From Lichenibacterium dinghuense (GTDB lineage Bacteria; Pseudomonadota; Alphaproteobacteria; Rhizobiales; Beijerinckiaceae): 64,000 nucleotides of DNA. The notes beneath the pieces were generated by a model, which was not told the DNA's origin, did not search any database, and was given only the letters and a program-made list of their open reading frames with translations. Where the stretch lies: the NCBI RefSeq assembly GCF_021730615.1, contig NZ_JAJLMN010000001.1, forward strand, positions 1,550,501 through 1,614,500. Direction: 5' to 3'. The position numbers and the translations under genes were made by a program. Below, one piece after another: positions 43,418-52,568 of this stretch (its first letter is position 1; each line of letters starts with the position of its first letter).

Positions 43418-45154
43418 TCAGCTCAGGCGCAGGCGGCGCTCGGCGTAGCTGAACAGCGGGCGCCACAGCAGGCGATTGTAGAGGATCACGAAGATCGACA
43501 TCATCGCCACGCCGAGCACGATCTTGGGGAAGTCGCCCGCCTCCGTGGCCTGGGCGATATAGGCGCCGATGCCGGAGGCCGACACCTTGTCGTTCCCCCA
43601 TTTCACGTATTCGGCCACGATGGCGGCGTTCCACGAGCCGCCCGAGGCCGTCAGCGCCCCCGTGACGTAGTAGGGGAAGATGCCGGGGATCATCACCTTG
43701 AACCACCAGGCGAGGCCCGAGATGCGGAAGTTGGTGGCCGCCTCGCGCAGGTCGTTGGGGAAGGCCGCGGCGCCCGCGATGACGTTGAACACGATGTACC
43801 ACTGCGTCCCGAAGATGATCAGGAACGACAGCCAGATGTCGGGGTCGAGGTGGAAGGTCAGGATGCCCACCACCGCGAGGGGGAAGACCACGTTGGCCGG
43901 GAATGCGGCGAGGAACTGGGCCGCGGGCTGCACGCGCTCGGCGATGCGGGGCCGGAGCCCGATCCACACCGCGATCGGCACCCACACGAGGCTGGCGATG
44001 ATCAGCAGCACGATCACCCGTACCATGGTGATCAGCGTCAGCCCCACCGTCTGGAGCACGTCGCCCCAGTTGAGCGTGGTGGCGATGAACTGCACGGCCT
44101 GCCAGGCGCCGTAGGCCGCGATGACGCCGATGGCCGCGAACCACAGCAGGTCCACGGCGAGGGTCGCGGCGCGCGACGGCTCCGCGCGGCGCAGGCGCAG
44201 GCCCGGCAGGTCGAGCCGGAGGCTGGTGAACCAGTCGAAGGCGCGGGTCACGGGCTCGGCGGCGCGGCGCACCCAGACCGTGCGGGCGAGCAGGTCGAGC
44301 ACCCAGGACTTCGACACGGTCTGGGACGCGGACAGCTCGACCTTGAACTTATCCGAGAAGGCCACGATGGGCCGGAACACGAGCTGGTCGTAGAGCAGGA
44401 TCACCACCAGCACCACGGCCACGGCCACCAGCACGGCGGCGATGTCCTTCTGGTCGATGGCGGTGGCGAGGTAGGAGCCGATGCCCGGCAGCTTGATGGT
44501 CGTGTCGCCCACCGTGATGGCCTCGGCCGCCACCACGAAGAACCAGCCGCCCGACATGGACATCATCGTGTTGTAGATCAGCCCCGGCATGGCGAAGGGC
44601 GTCTCGAGCTGCCAGAACGCCTGCCAGGGCGACAGGCGGAAGCCCTCGCTGACCTCCTGGAGGTCGCCCGGCACGGTGCGCAGCGACTGGTAGAACGAGA
44701 AGGCCATGTTCCAGGCCTGGCTCGTGAAGATCGCGAAGATGCAGGCGAGCTCCGCCCCCAGCGTCGAGCCCGGGAACAGGCCGAGGAAGAATGTCACCGT
44801 GAAGGACAGGAAGCCGAGGATCGGCACCGACTGCAGCACGTCGAGCAGCGGGATCAGCACGGTCTCGGCGCGCCGGCTCTTGGCCGCGAGCGTCGCGTAG
44901 GTCAGCGTGAAGGCGAGGCTGGCGGCGAGCGCCAGGAACATGCGCAGCGTGGTGCGCAGCGCGTAATAGGGGAGGTCGGCGTAGTCGAGCGTGATGGCGG
45001 GGGCGTCGGCGGGCGGCAGCGGCACGACCATGCCGCGCGATCCGTGCACGATCAGCACGAACAGGCCGAAGATCAGCGACAGCGCGATCAGGTCCCACTG
45101 GTTCGGCAGGGCGCGCCGGCCGAGGGACGTGAAGGCCACGAACTTTGACGCCAT
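43418..45154 (-). CDS. Fused double-domain ABC permease (NitT/TauT type)
   Basis: A 578-residue inner-membrane protein that joins two BPD_transp_1 permease domains. Each half carries its own coupling loop: EVSEGFRLSPWQAFWQLETP near residue 190 and EAATNFRISGLAWWFKVMIP near residue 485. Between them is a soluble linker (residues 280-330). The fusion lets one chain pair with the ATPase dimer. It resembles transporters of the nitrate/sulfonate/taurine/bicarbonate class; the substrate is unknown. Confidence 0.92.
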   Translation of the reverse strand: MASKFVAFTSLGRRALPNQWDLIALSLIFGLFVLIVHGSRGMVVPLPPADAPAITLDYADLPYYALRTTLRMFLALAASLAFTLTYATLAAKSRRAETVLIPLLDVLQSVPILGFLSFTVTFFLGLFPGSTLGAELACIFAIFTSQAWNMAFSFYQSLRTVPGDLQEVSEGFRLSPWQAFWQLETPFAMPGLIYNTMMSMSGGWFFVVAAEAITVGDTTIKLPGIGSYLATAIDQKDIAAVLVAVAVVLVVILLYDQLVFRPIVAFSDKFKVELSASQTVSKSWVLDLLARTVWVRRAAEPVTRAFDWFTSLRLDLPGLRLRRAEPSRAATLAVDLLWFAAIGVIAAYGAWQAVQFIATTLNWGDVLQTVGLTLITMVRVIVLLIIASLVWVPIAVWIGLRPRIAERVQPAAQFLAAFPANVVFPLAVVGILTFHLDPDIWLSFLIIFGTQWYIVFNVIAGAAAFPNDLREAATNFRISGLAWWFKVMIPGIFPYYVTGALTASGGSWNAAIVAEYVKWGNDKVSASGIGAYIAQATEAGDFPKIVLGVAMMSIFVILYNRLLWRPLFSYAERRLRLS

Positions 45155-45272
45155 GCGGGGAACCGTGTGGGAGGGCGCGCCTTAGAGGGCGCTGAGGCTC
45201 CCTATCGCATGTTGGATCGGGGTGACAATGCGATGACGCGGAGGCGGCGCTCCAGGCAGTTCCCCGCCGGCG

Positions 45273-45821
45273 TCAGAGCGGCCCGAGCAGGTCCTCCACC
45301 GTCAGCTCGAGGCCGGGCGGATCGAGGCGCAGCGGGCCGGACGGCAAGAGGCGCGTGCGGAGCGCGTCGCCGTCGCGCTCGTGGTGGATCACCATGCGCC
45401 GATCGATGTCGACGATCAGATAGTGTTGGACGCTCGGCAGCGTGAAATAGCCGGCGAGCTTGCCGTGGCGGTCGAAGAAGCCCGCGCTCGGCGACAGCGC
45501 CTCGACGACGATCACGGGTGCTGCCACCACGGTCGCGTTCCGTGACAGCCGTGCCCCGCAGTAGACGAGCGCGTCAGGCTCGTAGGCGGTCCGCGCGTCG
45601 ATGCGGACCGTCACGCCGTCGGGAAGCATGTGGCACGGCACGCCGGCCCGGACGATGGCCTGCCGAAGCGCGGTCTGGGCCGCGAACTTCGCCTCGGCGT
45701 GGCCGACGCGCTCCGGCGCCATCGCGTGGGGCTGCCCGTCGACCAGCTCATGACGGCCCGGCCGCGCCTCGGCCCAGAGGAGGAAATCCTCGACGGTCAT
45801 GCTCGGCTCGGGCTGCTGCAC
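45273..45821 (-). CDS. Uma2-family putative endonuclease
   Basis: A 182-residue PD-(D/E)XK-like protein of the Uma2 family. MTVEDFLLWAEARPGRHELV is the typical start; PDGVTVRIDARTAYEPDALV and VVAAPVIVVEALSPSAG carry the acidic and Glu positions of the fold; VQHYLIVDIDRRMV follows. I chose the GTG at 45821 because GGAGG stands 7 bases upstream; the ATG at 45800 is an alternative. Uma2 proteins are numerous and of unclear role, thought to be transposon-related or defensive nucleases. Confidence 0.9.
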   Translation of the reverse strand: MQQPEPSMTVEDFLLWAEARPGRHELVDGQPHAMAPERVGHAEAKFAAQTALRQAIVRAGVPCHMLPDGVTVRIDARTAYEPDALVYCGARLSRNATVVAAPVIVVEALSPSAGFFDRHGKLAGYFTLPSVQHYLIVDIDRRMVIHHERDGDALRTRLLPSGPLRLDPPGLELTVEDLLGPL

Positions 45822-45946
45822 GGCGTCACCTCCGGCTTCGCGGATCGGGACCGGGCGTGAGGCTACCAGCGTTCCGGGCGAGGGCCAAACCGGCGCAGGC
45901 CACGTGCGCGGCACGCGGCACGGTTCCACCCACCCGCGTTTCCCGC

Positions 45947-46201
45947 TCAGCAGCCCTTGCAGACCGAGGTCGCGGCCTTCTCCGCTTTGTGCTCATAATG
46001 CTGCTCGGTCGGCGTCGGTGCGCCGATCTGCGGCTGGCCGGGGTTCGGCCGAGCCGTCGAGCCCGAGGGCGGGGTGCGGATCGTGGCGCCGGGGCTGGCG
46101 CCGCCGGGCGAGGTCGGGCTGACGTTGGCGGTCTGGGCCAGCGAGATCGCGGGGGCGGCGGGCAGCGCCAGGCAGGCCAGGGCGAGGGCGACGGGTCTCA
46201 T
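45947..46201 (-). CDS. Small secreted hypothetical protein
   Basis: An 84-residue product with a signal peptide (MRPVALALACLALPAAPAIS, cleavage near ISLAQ). The mature part is Pro/Ser/Gly-rich and ends HKAEKAATSVCKGC with two cysteines. AAGGATC precedes the start. It is unlike any family I can name. Confidence 0.6.
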   Translation of the reverse strand: MRPVALALACLALPAAPAISLAQTANVSPTSPGGASPGATIRTPPSGSTARPNPGQPQIGAPTPTEQHYEHKAEKAATSVCKGC

Positions 46202-46358
46202 GGGCGGGATCCTTCGGGCGGCTCCGGATCGGTGGAACGCCCGGGTTCCATCCCTGTTTCCGCAGGGGCGGGCGCGAGCGTCGCGCCTCGACACGCGGGG
46301 GCACGGCGCGGCAAGGTCGTGCCGCTCCACCCGATCACAACGGACCCCAAGGCCCTCC

Positions 46359-46910
46359 ATGCGCAGCCGCGACGCCGACCTCCTCATCATCCCGGGCCTC
46401 GGCGGCTCCGGCCCCGACCACTGGCAGAGCCGTTGGGGGGCGAAGCTGCCCAACGCCGTGCGGGTTGAGCAGGCCGACTGGGACCGGCCCGTCGCGGCCG
46501 ACTGGGAGGCGCGCATCGCCGAGGCGGTCGCGCGCTGCGAGCGGCCCGTGGTGGCGGTCGCCCACAGCCTCGGCGTGATCGCCTTCGTGCGCGCCCTGGC
46601 GCTCACCGGCGGCGAGCGGATCGCCGGCGCCTTCCTGGTGGCCCCGCCGAGCGAGACCACGCTGATCGGCATCGCGGAGGTGGACCCCGCCTTCCGCCCC
46701 TACCCGACCGACCCGCTGACCTGCCGCAGCCTCCTCGTCGGCAGCCACGACGACCCTTATTCCACCATCGAGGAGACCGCGACGCTGTCGGCCGCCTGGG
46801 GCTCGGCCTTCGTCGACGCCGGCAACGCCGGCCACATCAACGTGGAGTCGGGCCACGGCCCCTGGCCCGAGGGGCTGATGACCTTCGGGGGATTTTTGAG
46901 CCGGCTGTGA
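46359..46910 (+). CDS. RBBP9/YdeN-family alpha/beta hydrolase
   Basis: A 183-residue serine hydrolase: DLLIIPGLGGSGPDHWQSRW at the start, nucleophile elbow VVAVAHSLGVIAFVRAL near residue 70, acid Asp in SHDDPYSTIEE near residue 130 and catalytic His in AGNAGHINVESGHGPWPEG near residue 165. This matches the RBBP9/YdeN family closely. The substrate is unknown. AAGG lies about 8 bases before the ATG. Confidence 0.92.
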   Translation: MRSRDADLLIIPGLGGSGPDHWQSRWGAKLPNAVRVEQADWDRPVAADWEARIAEAVARCERPVVAVAHSLGVIAFVRALALTGGERIAGAFLVAPPSETTLIGIAEVDPAFRPYPTDPLTCRSLLVGSHDDPYSTIEETATLSAAWGSAFVDAGNAGHINVESGHGPWPEGLMTFGGFLSRL

Positions 46911-46937
46911 GCCGGCGCTCGGCCTGACCCTGCCCGA

Positions 46938-47076
46938 GTCCCTCCCCTGCAAGGGGAGGGTGGAGCCCGAAGGGCGCCGGGTGGGGTGGACGGCGTCGCG
47001 CGGGAGGCGGTGCGCGCCGCCTACCCCCATCCGTCTCGGCCTGCGGCCGAGACACCTTCCCCCTGCAGGGGAAGGG
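46938..47076. repeat. REP-like hairpins after the hydrolase gene
   Basis: Perfect stems CCCTCCCC/GGGGAGGG (46940-46960), GTCTCGGCC/GGCCGAGAC (near 47032-47052) and CTTCCCC/GGGGAAG (near 47056-47074). They are in the same style as the repeat at 4690-4860 and may serve as a terminator for the two convergent genes. Confidence 0.6.
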
Positions 47077-47149
47077 GGACGTTCAGCGTCGAGCCCGCAT
47101 TCCGCGGCCGGTATGGCCGTTCAAACCTTTGTGCGAGCTTTGGCGCGCC

Positions 47150-47689
47150 TCAGCGCCGGTAGCAGGTGCGGTGGGTGACGGTCTTCTCCCAGCCGGCCGG
47201 GGTGATCGAGCGCGCCCGCTCGACCGTGCAGCCCTCGTCGGGGCCGCCGTAGCCCGCGCCGTAGCCCTCCCCCTCGACGGGCCCGACCGCCACCGCGGCG
47301 GGGCGGTAGCCGCCGCCGTAGCCGAAGGCGCCGCCGATGGGCCGGTCGGCGCGGGGGATGAACGCGGGAGGGCGGCCGTAGCCGAAGCCCTCGGCCGCGA
47401 CCGGCCGGCGGAACCCCGGCCCGCCGTAGCCGTAGCCGTCGAAGCGCCGCTCGGGCCCGCGCTCGTCGAAGACGACCGGGCCGGGGGCGCGGCGGTAGCC
47501 CTCGGCGGGGCCCAGGTCCTGCCGGTGCTCGATGCGGGCGCGGCCGCCGTCGAGGTAGACGTCGTCCCGGCTGTGGTAGCTCAGCGGGCGGTCGCCACCG
47601 TCGTAGCCGCCGTAATAGTCGGCGGCGGCGGCGGGCAGGACGGAGCCCGCCAGGAGGGCGGCACTCAGAAACGCGATGTGCTTTGACAT
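47150..47689 (-). CDS. Secreted Gly/Tyr-rich hypothetical protein
   Basis: A 179-residue product with a signal peptide (MSKHIAFLSAALLAGSVLPA, cleavage after AAA around residue 23). The mature protein is rich in Gly, Tyr, Arg and Pro with repeats such as GYGYGGPGF and FGYGGGYRP. It ends with a conserved-looking EGCTVERARSITPAGWEKTV and THRTCYRR, two Cys likely joined. Such proteins are common in Rhizobiales envelopes; no function is known to me. Confidence 0.78.
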   Translation of the reverse strand: MSKHIAFLSAALLAGSVLPAAAADYYGGYDGGDRPLSYHSRDDVYLDGGRARIEHRQDLGPAEGYRRAPGPVVFDERGPERRFDGYGYGGPGFRRPVAAEGFGYGRPPAFIPRADRPIGGAFGYGGGYRPAAVAVGPVEGEGYGAGYGGPDEGCTVERARSITPAGWEKTVTHRTCYRR

Positions 47690-47824
47690 CTTCTCAACCT
47701 TCTTCCCTGTATCCTTTCGGACCCGGGAAGGCTGCGCGCCCCACCTTGAACCCGCCCTGAGCGCGCCGTTCAGCCGCGCTTCAGCGCCTCGCCCGCCGCC
47801 CGGAGGCGGCGGCGATTCGCCCCC

Positions 47825-49036
47825 TCAGCGGGCGCCGCGCAGCTTGCCGCTCGCCTTGTCGGCCTCGATCATCCCGACGAAGCGCCGGAACAGCCCGTGG
47901 CTGTCGTGCGGGCCGGGCGAGGCCTCGGGATGGTACTGCACCGAGAAGGCCGGGCGGTCCGACAGGCTGATCCCGCAGTTGGTGCCGTCGAACAGCGACA
48001 CGTGGGTCTCCACCGCCTCGGGCGGCAGCGTGCCGGGGTCGACCGCGAAGCCGTGGTTCATCGACACGATCTCGACGCGGCCCGTCTCCTGGTCCTTCAC
48101 CGGGTGGTTCGCCCCGTGGTGGCCCTGGTGCATCTTCACGGTCTTGGCGCCGAGCGACAGCGCCAGGAGCTGGTGGCCGAGGCAGATGCCGAAGGTCGGG
48201 ACGCGGCGGTCGACGATCTCCCGGATCACCGTGCCGGCGTAGCGCGCCGTCTCGGCGGGGTCGCCGGGGCCGTTCGACAGGAACACGCCGTCGGGCTCCA
48301 GCGCCATGATGTCTTCGGCCGAGGCCGAGGCCGGCACGACCGTGACGGCGCAGCCCGCGTCGGCGAGCAGGCGCAGGATGTTGCGCTTGATCCCGTAGTC
48401 GATGGCGACGACGCGGTGCTTCGGCGCGTCCTGGCGGCCGAAGCCGGACGCGAGGCTCCACACCGTCTCGTCCCAGTCGGAGCGCTCGGCCGAGGTCACG
48501 TCGGGCACGAGGTCGGTGCCCTGCATGCCCCGGAACGCCGCCGCCCGCGCCTTCAGCGCCTCGCGGTCGAAGCGCCCCTGCGGGTCGTGGGCGATCACGG
48601 CGTTGGGCATGCCGGACTCGCGGATCACCGCGGTGAGCGCGCGGGTGTCGATCCCGCCGATGCCGATGATGCCCCGCGCCGCGAGCCAGTCGCCGAGCGC
48701 CGCCTTGGCGCGGTGGTTCGAGGGCGCCGTGATGGCGGCGTGGAGCACCACGCCGCGCACGCCGTTCTCGGTCGCGCCCAGCGTCTCCTCGTCCTGGTCG
48801 TTCACCCCGACGTTGCCGATGTGGGGGAAGGTGAAGGTGACGATCTGGCCCGAATAGGACGGGTCGGTGAGGATCTCCTCGTAGCCCGTCATGGCGGTGT
48901 TGAAGCAGACCTCGGCCTCGGCCGCGCCCGTGGCCCCGAAGCCTGAGCCTTCCAGCACCGTGCCGTCGGCCAGCACCAGCAGGGCGGTCGGCACGGGGTC
49001 GGCCCAGCCGGTCAACGCGTCTTGTCCGTCGCTCAT
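47825..49036 (-). CDS. carA: Carbamoyl-phosphate synthase small subunit
   Basis: A 403-residue glutaminase subunit supplying ammonia to CarB for arginine and pyrimidine synthesis. The N-terminal CPSase domain has VCFNTAMTGYEEILTDPSY and SGQIVTFTFPHIGNVG. The C-terminal class-I amidotransferase domain has the nucleophile in PTFGICLGHQLLALSLGAK near residue 275, and VEIVSMNHGFAVD and FSVQYHPEASPGPHDS with the His and Glu. It is divergent from yqeY with about 175 bases between. Confidence 0.97.
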   Translation of the reverse strand: MSDGQDALTGWADPVPTALLVLADGTVLEGSGFGATGAAEAEVCFNTAMTGYEEILTDPSYSGQIVTFTFPHIGNVGVNDQDEETLGATENGVRGVVLHAAITAPSNHRAKAALGDWLAARGIIGIGGIDTRALTAVIRESGMPNAVIAHDPQGRFDREALKARAAAFRGMQGTDLVPDVTSAERSDWDETVWSLASGFGRQDAPKHRVVAIDYGIKRNILRLLADAGCAVTVVPASASAEDIMALEPDGVFLSNGPGDPAETARYAGTVIREIVDRRVPTFGICLGHQLLALSLGAKTVKMHQGHHGANHPVKDQETGRVEIVSMNHGFAVDPGTLPPEAVETHVSLFDGTNCGISLSDRPAFSVQYHPEASPGPHDSHGLFRRFVGMIEADKASGKLRGAR

Positions 49037-49211
49037 CGCCGTGTCACACCCCGCGTTCCGGCGGTCGACGCCGGCGTCCGGCGGTTCGATCCGCCGGCGC
49101 CGTCCTCGCTCCCGCCCTCGTCACAATGTCGCTATGCGCCGCATCGTTAGAGGCAGCCCTCCCGAGGGTCAATCGCGCGCGGCCGGCGGCGGCGCCCCGA
49201 AGGAGGCTCCC

Positions 49212-49667
49212 ATGCGCGAACAGCTCCCCACCCTCATGAAGGAGGCCATGAAGGCCGGCGACAAGAAGCGCCTCGGCGCGATCCGCCTGATCGGGGCCGC
49301 CATGAAGGACCGCGAGATCGAGGCGCGCGGCGCGGGGCGCGAGATGACCGAGGAGGACGAGCAGGCCGTGCTGCGCAAGATGGTGAAGCAGCGCCAGGAC
49401 TCCATCGTGGCCTACGAGGCGGCGGGCCGCGACGAGCTCGCCGCGCAGGAGCGCGACGAGGTGGCGGTGCTGAGCGAGTTCCTGCCGCAGATGATGGACG
49501 AGGCGGGCACGCGCGCCGCCATCGCCGAAGCCATCGCCGAGGTCGGCGCCGCCGGTCCGAAGGACATGGGCAAGGTGATCGCCGCCGTGAAGACCAAGCA
49601 TGCCGGGCGGATCGACTTCGGCCAGGCCAGCGGCATCGTGAAGGAGATGCTGGCGAAGCTCGGGTGA
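49212..49667 (+). CDS. GatB/YqeY domain protein
   Basis: A 151-residue helical protein: MREQLPTLMKEAMKAGDKKR, then IRLIGAAMKDREIEARG, MVKQRQDSIVAYEAAGRDEL and FLPQMMDEAGTRAAI. It is a stand-alone version of the tail domain of GatB, which contacts tRNA in the amidotransferase; the role of free YqeY proteins is not settled. AAGGAGG stands 6 bases before the ATG. The order carA, yqeY (divergent) is common in this class. Confidence 0.95.
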   Translation: MREQLPTLMKEAMKAGDKKRLGAIRLIGAAMKDREIEARGAGREMTEEDEQAVLRKMVKQRQDSIVAYEAAGRDELAAQERDEVAVLSEFLPQMMDEAGTRAAIAEAIAEVGAAGPKDMGKVIAAVKTKHAGRIDFGQASGIVKEMLAKLG

Positions 49668-49676
49668 TGCGCGGCT

Positions 49677-49703
49677 CCCTTCTCCCGTTCCACGGGAGAA
49701 GGG
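49677..49703. terminator. Strong hairpin after yqeY
   Basis: Eleven perfect pairs, CCCTTCTCCCG/CGGGAGAAGGG, with loop TTCCA, between yqeY and mutL. It belongs to the same repeat style as 4695-4717 and lacks a T-run. Confidence 0.6.
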
Positions 49704-49749
49704 TCTCTCGAGCCTTGACGCCTCTCCGGCGCCGTCCGACATCTCGCCC

Positions 49750-51657
49750 ATGCCGGTGCGCCGCCTCGACCCGATCCTGATCGACCGCATCGCCGCCGGC
49801 GAGGTGGTGGAGCGGCCGGCCTCGGCCATCAAGGAGCTCGTCGAGAACGCGCTCGACGCCGGCGCACGCCGCATCGCGGTCCGGATCGAATCGGCCGGCC
49901 GCGCCCTGATCCGCGTCACCGACGACGGCTCCGGCATGGACGCCGCCGACCTCGCCCTCGCGATCGAGCGCCACGCCACTTCGAAGCTGCCGGACGGCGA
50001 CCTCCTCGACATCTCCACCTTGGGCTTCCGCGGCGAGGCCCTGCCCTCCATCGGATCCGTGGCGCGACTCGACATCGTGAGCCGCACCGCGGCTTCGAGC
50101 CTCGCCCACGCCGTGACGGTGGACGCCGGCGCGGTGTCGCAGGTCCGGCCGGCCTCGCGCTCCCCCGGCACGACGGTCGAGGTGCGCGACCTGTTCGGCG
50201 CCACGCCGGCGCGGCTGAAGTTCCTGAAGAGCGACCGCGCGGAGGCCACCGCGGTGTCCGACGCGCTGCGCCGCCTCGCCATGGCGAACCCCGCCGTGCA
50301 CCTCAGCCTCGAGGGCACCCCCACGGTCGGCTTCGACTACCTCGCCTGCGCCGACGACGACGAGGGGCGGCTCACCCGCATCTGCCAGATCGTCGGCGAC
50401 GACTTCGCGCTGAACGCCCTGCCGGTGCGGGCCTCCCGCGCTTCGCCGGACGGCGAGGGCGTGGAGCTTTCGGGCTTCGTCGGCCTGCCGACCTTCCACC
50501 GCGGCACGCGCGACGGCCAGTACCTCTTCGTCAACGGCCGCCCGGTGCGCGACAAGCTGCTCACCTCGGCGCTCTACGCCGGCTACATGGACTACGTGCC
50601 GCGCGACCGCTTCCCCGTGGTGGCGCTCGACCTCCGCTGCGGGCCCCGCGCCGTCGACGTCAACGTCCATCCCGCCAAGGCCGAGGTGCGGTTCCGCGAT
50701 TCGAACCTCGTGCGCGGCCTCGTCGTGTCCGCGGTGCGCGACGCGCTGTCGGGCGCGCTCCACCGCGCCTCGACCACGGGCGGCGCCCGCACCGTCGAGG
50801 CGCTGGCAGCGCGCGCGTCCGCGATGAGCCACGAGGCGCCGGCGCGGCCCGCGGGCGGCTGGGACGCGAGCCGCTCCCCCGGCGCACCCGCCGAGCCGCG
50901 CCGCACCTTCGGCGCGCCGGCGGACCCGCGGGGCTACGGCGCGCCGCGCGGCTTCGCGCCCTCGCGGGGCCTCGAAGAGGGCCCGCAGGCGAGCTTCGCG
51001 GTGGAGCCCTCGGCGCCCCCCGCCGCCCCGGTTCGCGCAGCGGATCCGGAGGCCGAGGTGGCCGTGGCCGACGAGGACGCGCCGCTCGGCGCCGCCCGCG
51101 CCCAGTTCCACGAGACCTACATCCTGGCGCAGACGCGCGACGGGGTCATCATCGTCGACCAGCACGCCGCCCACGAGCGCCTCGTCTACGAGCGCCTGAA
51201 GCAAGCGCGCGCTTCGGGCGGCATCGGCCGGCAGATGATGCTGATCCCCGCGGTGGTGGAGATGCCGCCCGACGACGCGGCGGCGCTGCTCGACGAGGCG
51301 GAGGCTCTGTCGGGGCTCGGGCTCGGCGTCGAGGCCTTCGGGCGCGGCGCCGTGGCGGTGACGGAGGTGCCCGCCGCGCTCGGCAACGGCGACACGGCCC
51401 GGCTCGTGCGCGACCTCGCCGAGGTCATCAAGGCCGAGGGGGGCACGGTGCCGCTGGAGCGGCGGCTCGACCACTACCTCGCGACCATGGCCTGCCACCA
51501 TTCGGTGCGGGCCGGGCGGCGGCTGCAGCCGGACGAGATGAACGCGCTCTTGCGCGAGATGGAGCGCACGCCGGGCTCCGGCCAGTGCAACCACGGCCGC
51601 CCGACCTGGATCGAGCTCAAGCTCGCGGACGTCGAGCGGCTGTTCGGGCGGCGGTGA
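49750..51657 (+). CDS. mutL: DNA mismatch repair protein MutL
   Basis: A 635-residue protein. The GHKL ATPase has LIDRIAAGEVVERPASAIKE, the Asn box VENALDAGA, DDGSGM and GFRGEALPSIGSVARL in the first 120 residues. A Pro/Ala-rich linker spans about residues 345-440. The C-terminal domain carries the metal-endonuclease motif DQHAAHERLVYE near residue 475, with ACHHSVRAG and CNHGRPTW near the end, so it should nick DNA itself, as in bacteria without MutH. Confidence 0.97.
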   Translation: MPVRRLDPILIDRIAAGEVVERPASAIKELVENALDAGARRIAVRIESAGRALIRVTDDGSGMDAADLALAIERHATSKLPDGDLLDISTLGFRGEALPSIGSVARLDIVSRTAASSLAHAVTVDAGAVSQVRPASRSPGTTVEVRDLFGATPARLKFLKSDRAEATAVSDALRRLAMANPAVHLSLEGTPTVGFDYLACADDDEGRLTRICQIVGDDFALNALPVRASRASPDGEGVELSGFVGLPTFHRGTRDGQYLFVNGRPVRDKLLTSALYAGYMDYVPRDRFPVVALDLRCGPRAVDVNVHPAKAEVRFRDSNLVRGLVVSAVRDALSGALHRASTTGGARTVEALAARASAMSHEAPARPAGGWDASRSPGAPAEPRRTFGAPADPRGYGAPRGFAPSRGLEEGPQASFAVEPSAPPAAPVRAADPEAEVAVADEDAPLGAARAQFHETYILAQTRDGVIIVDQHAAHERLVYERLKQARASGGIGRQMMLIPAVVEMPPDDAAALLDEAEALSGLGLGVEAFGRGAVAVTEVPAALGNGDTARLVRDLAEVIKAEGGTVPLERRLDHYLATMACHHSVRAGRRLQPDEMNALLREMERTPGSGQCNHGRPTWIELKLADVERLFGRR

Positions 51658-51663
51658 GCGCCC

Positions 51664-52206
51664 TCAGTCCCGCGCGATGATCTCGTCCTCGCGGTGCACG
51701 GTGCCGAGCGCTTCGGGCCGCACGGCGCGGCGCGCCACGATGCCGGGGCGGCGGCGGCGCTTGACGCGGCGGTCGCAGGCGCCGCCGGGGGCCTGCCCCG
51801 CGCCCGGCAGCGCGCCCCACACCTCCGGCCCGTCGTTGCGCTCGACCAGGGCCGGCAGGCCGAAGAAGCCCGCCGAGGCGCGCCAGTCCGCCCAGATGCG
51901 GCTCTCGTCCCGGTTCTCGCTGAGCAGCACCGACAGGTCGGGGTCGCGGTGCGACAGGCTGAGCTCGTAGACGAAGCCGCCGTTCTCGCCCGCCCGCACG
52001 GCCACGCAGACGCCCCGGTAGGCCGACACCGGCACGGACAGCCGCATCGCGATGCCGCGGTAGCTGCGGTCGATGGTGACCCGCTCGCGGGACAGCAGCA
52101 CGGAGCGGCGGCGGTCGTCGGCGCGGCCGTCCGCGGCCTGGATGGGGGCGGCGCCGACCCGGTCGGCGATGCGGTCGAAGAGGCCGGCGGCGAGAGCATT
52201 GGACAT
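51664..52206 (-). CDS. DUF6101 family protein
   Basis: A 180-residue protein of a family restricted, as far as I know, to Rhizobiales. It starts MSNALAAGLFDRIADRVGAA, has RRSVLLSRERVTIDRSYRGI and MRLSVPVSAYRGVCV in the core and a basic RRVKRRRRPGIVARRA stretch near the end. The function is unknown. It is convergent with mutL, six bases from its stop. Confidence 0.82.
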   Translation of the reverse strand: MSNALAAGLFDRIADRVGAAPIQAADGRADDRRRSVLLSRERVTIDRSYRGIAMRLSVPVSAYRGVCVAVRAGENGGFVYELSLSHRDPDLSVLLSENRDESRIWADWRASAGFFGLPALVERNDGPEVWGALPGAGQAPGGACDRRVKRRRRPGIVARRAVRPEALGTVHREDEIIARD

Positions 52207-52568
52207 GGGGTGACGCCTCTGAACTGTTCCGGCCGGCTGCACGGCCCTGACGCTCCGATCCGAGGTTCCGCGACAGCGTTACCGGACCGTTGTTGTCGCC
52301 TTACTGGCTCTTGGGTGGGTCATCGCCCTCCGTTGCAGTCAACTTAGGTTCATGTTCGGGCCGAAAGCGCTAACGGGCGTGCTTAAGCTTCGATGAAACG
52401 GCGCCGATACCGATCTGTCGCCGCGCATGGTGTCGAAACCGTCGCCGCGACGGTTCGCATCCGCGCCATCGCGGCCCGGCGTCCCCCGCGCTTGCGCGCC
52501 CCGCCCCGCGCGTTTAAGCGTCGGACACGGCCGATCGGCCCCTCCCCTCCCCGCACGCGATCGGCGCC
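52207..52568. other. Divergent intergenic region
   Basis: This gap separates DUF6101 and the phosphatase-like gene and should hold both promoters. A moderately AT-richer patch lies at about 52290-52400. No clear operator, RNA gene or convincing small gene was found. Confidence 0.5.

Noticed and set aside
40145-45148. A 1667-codon rightward open frame
   Set aside because: It overlaps mmsA/lysR and runs antisense to the ABC transporter; a composition artefact of high GC.
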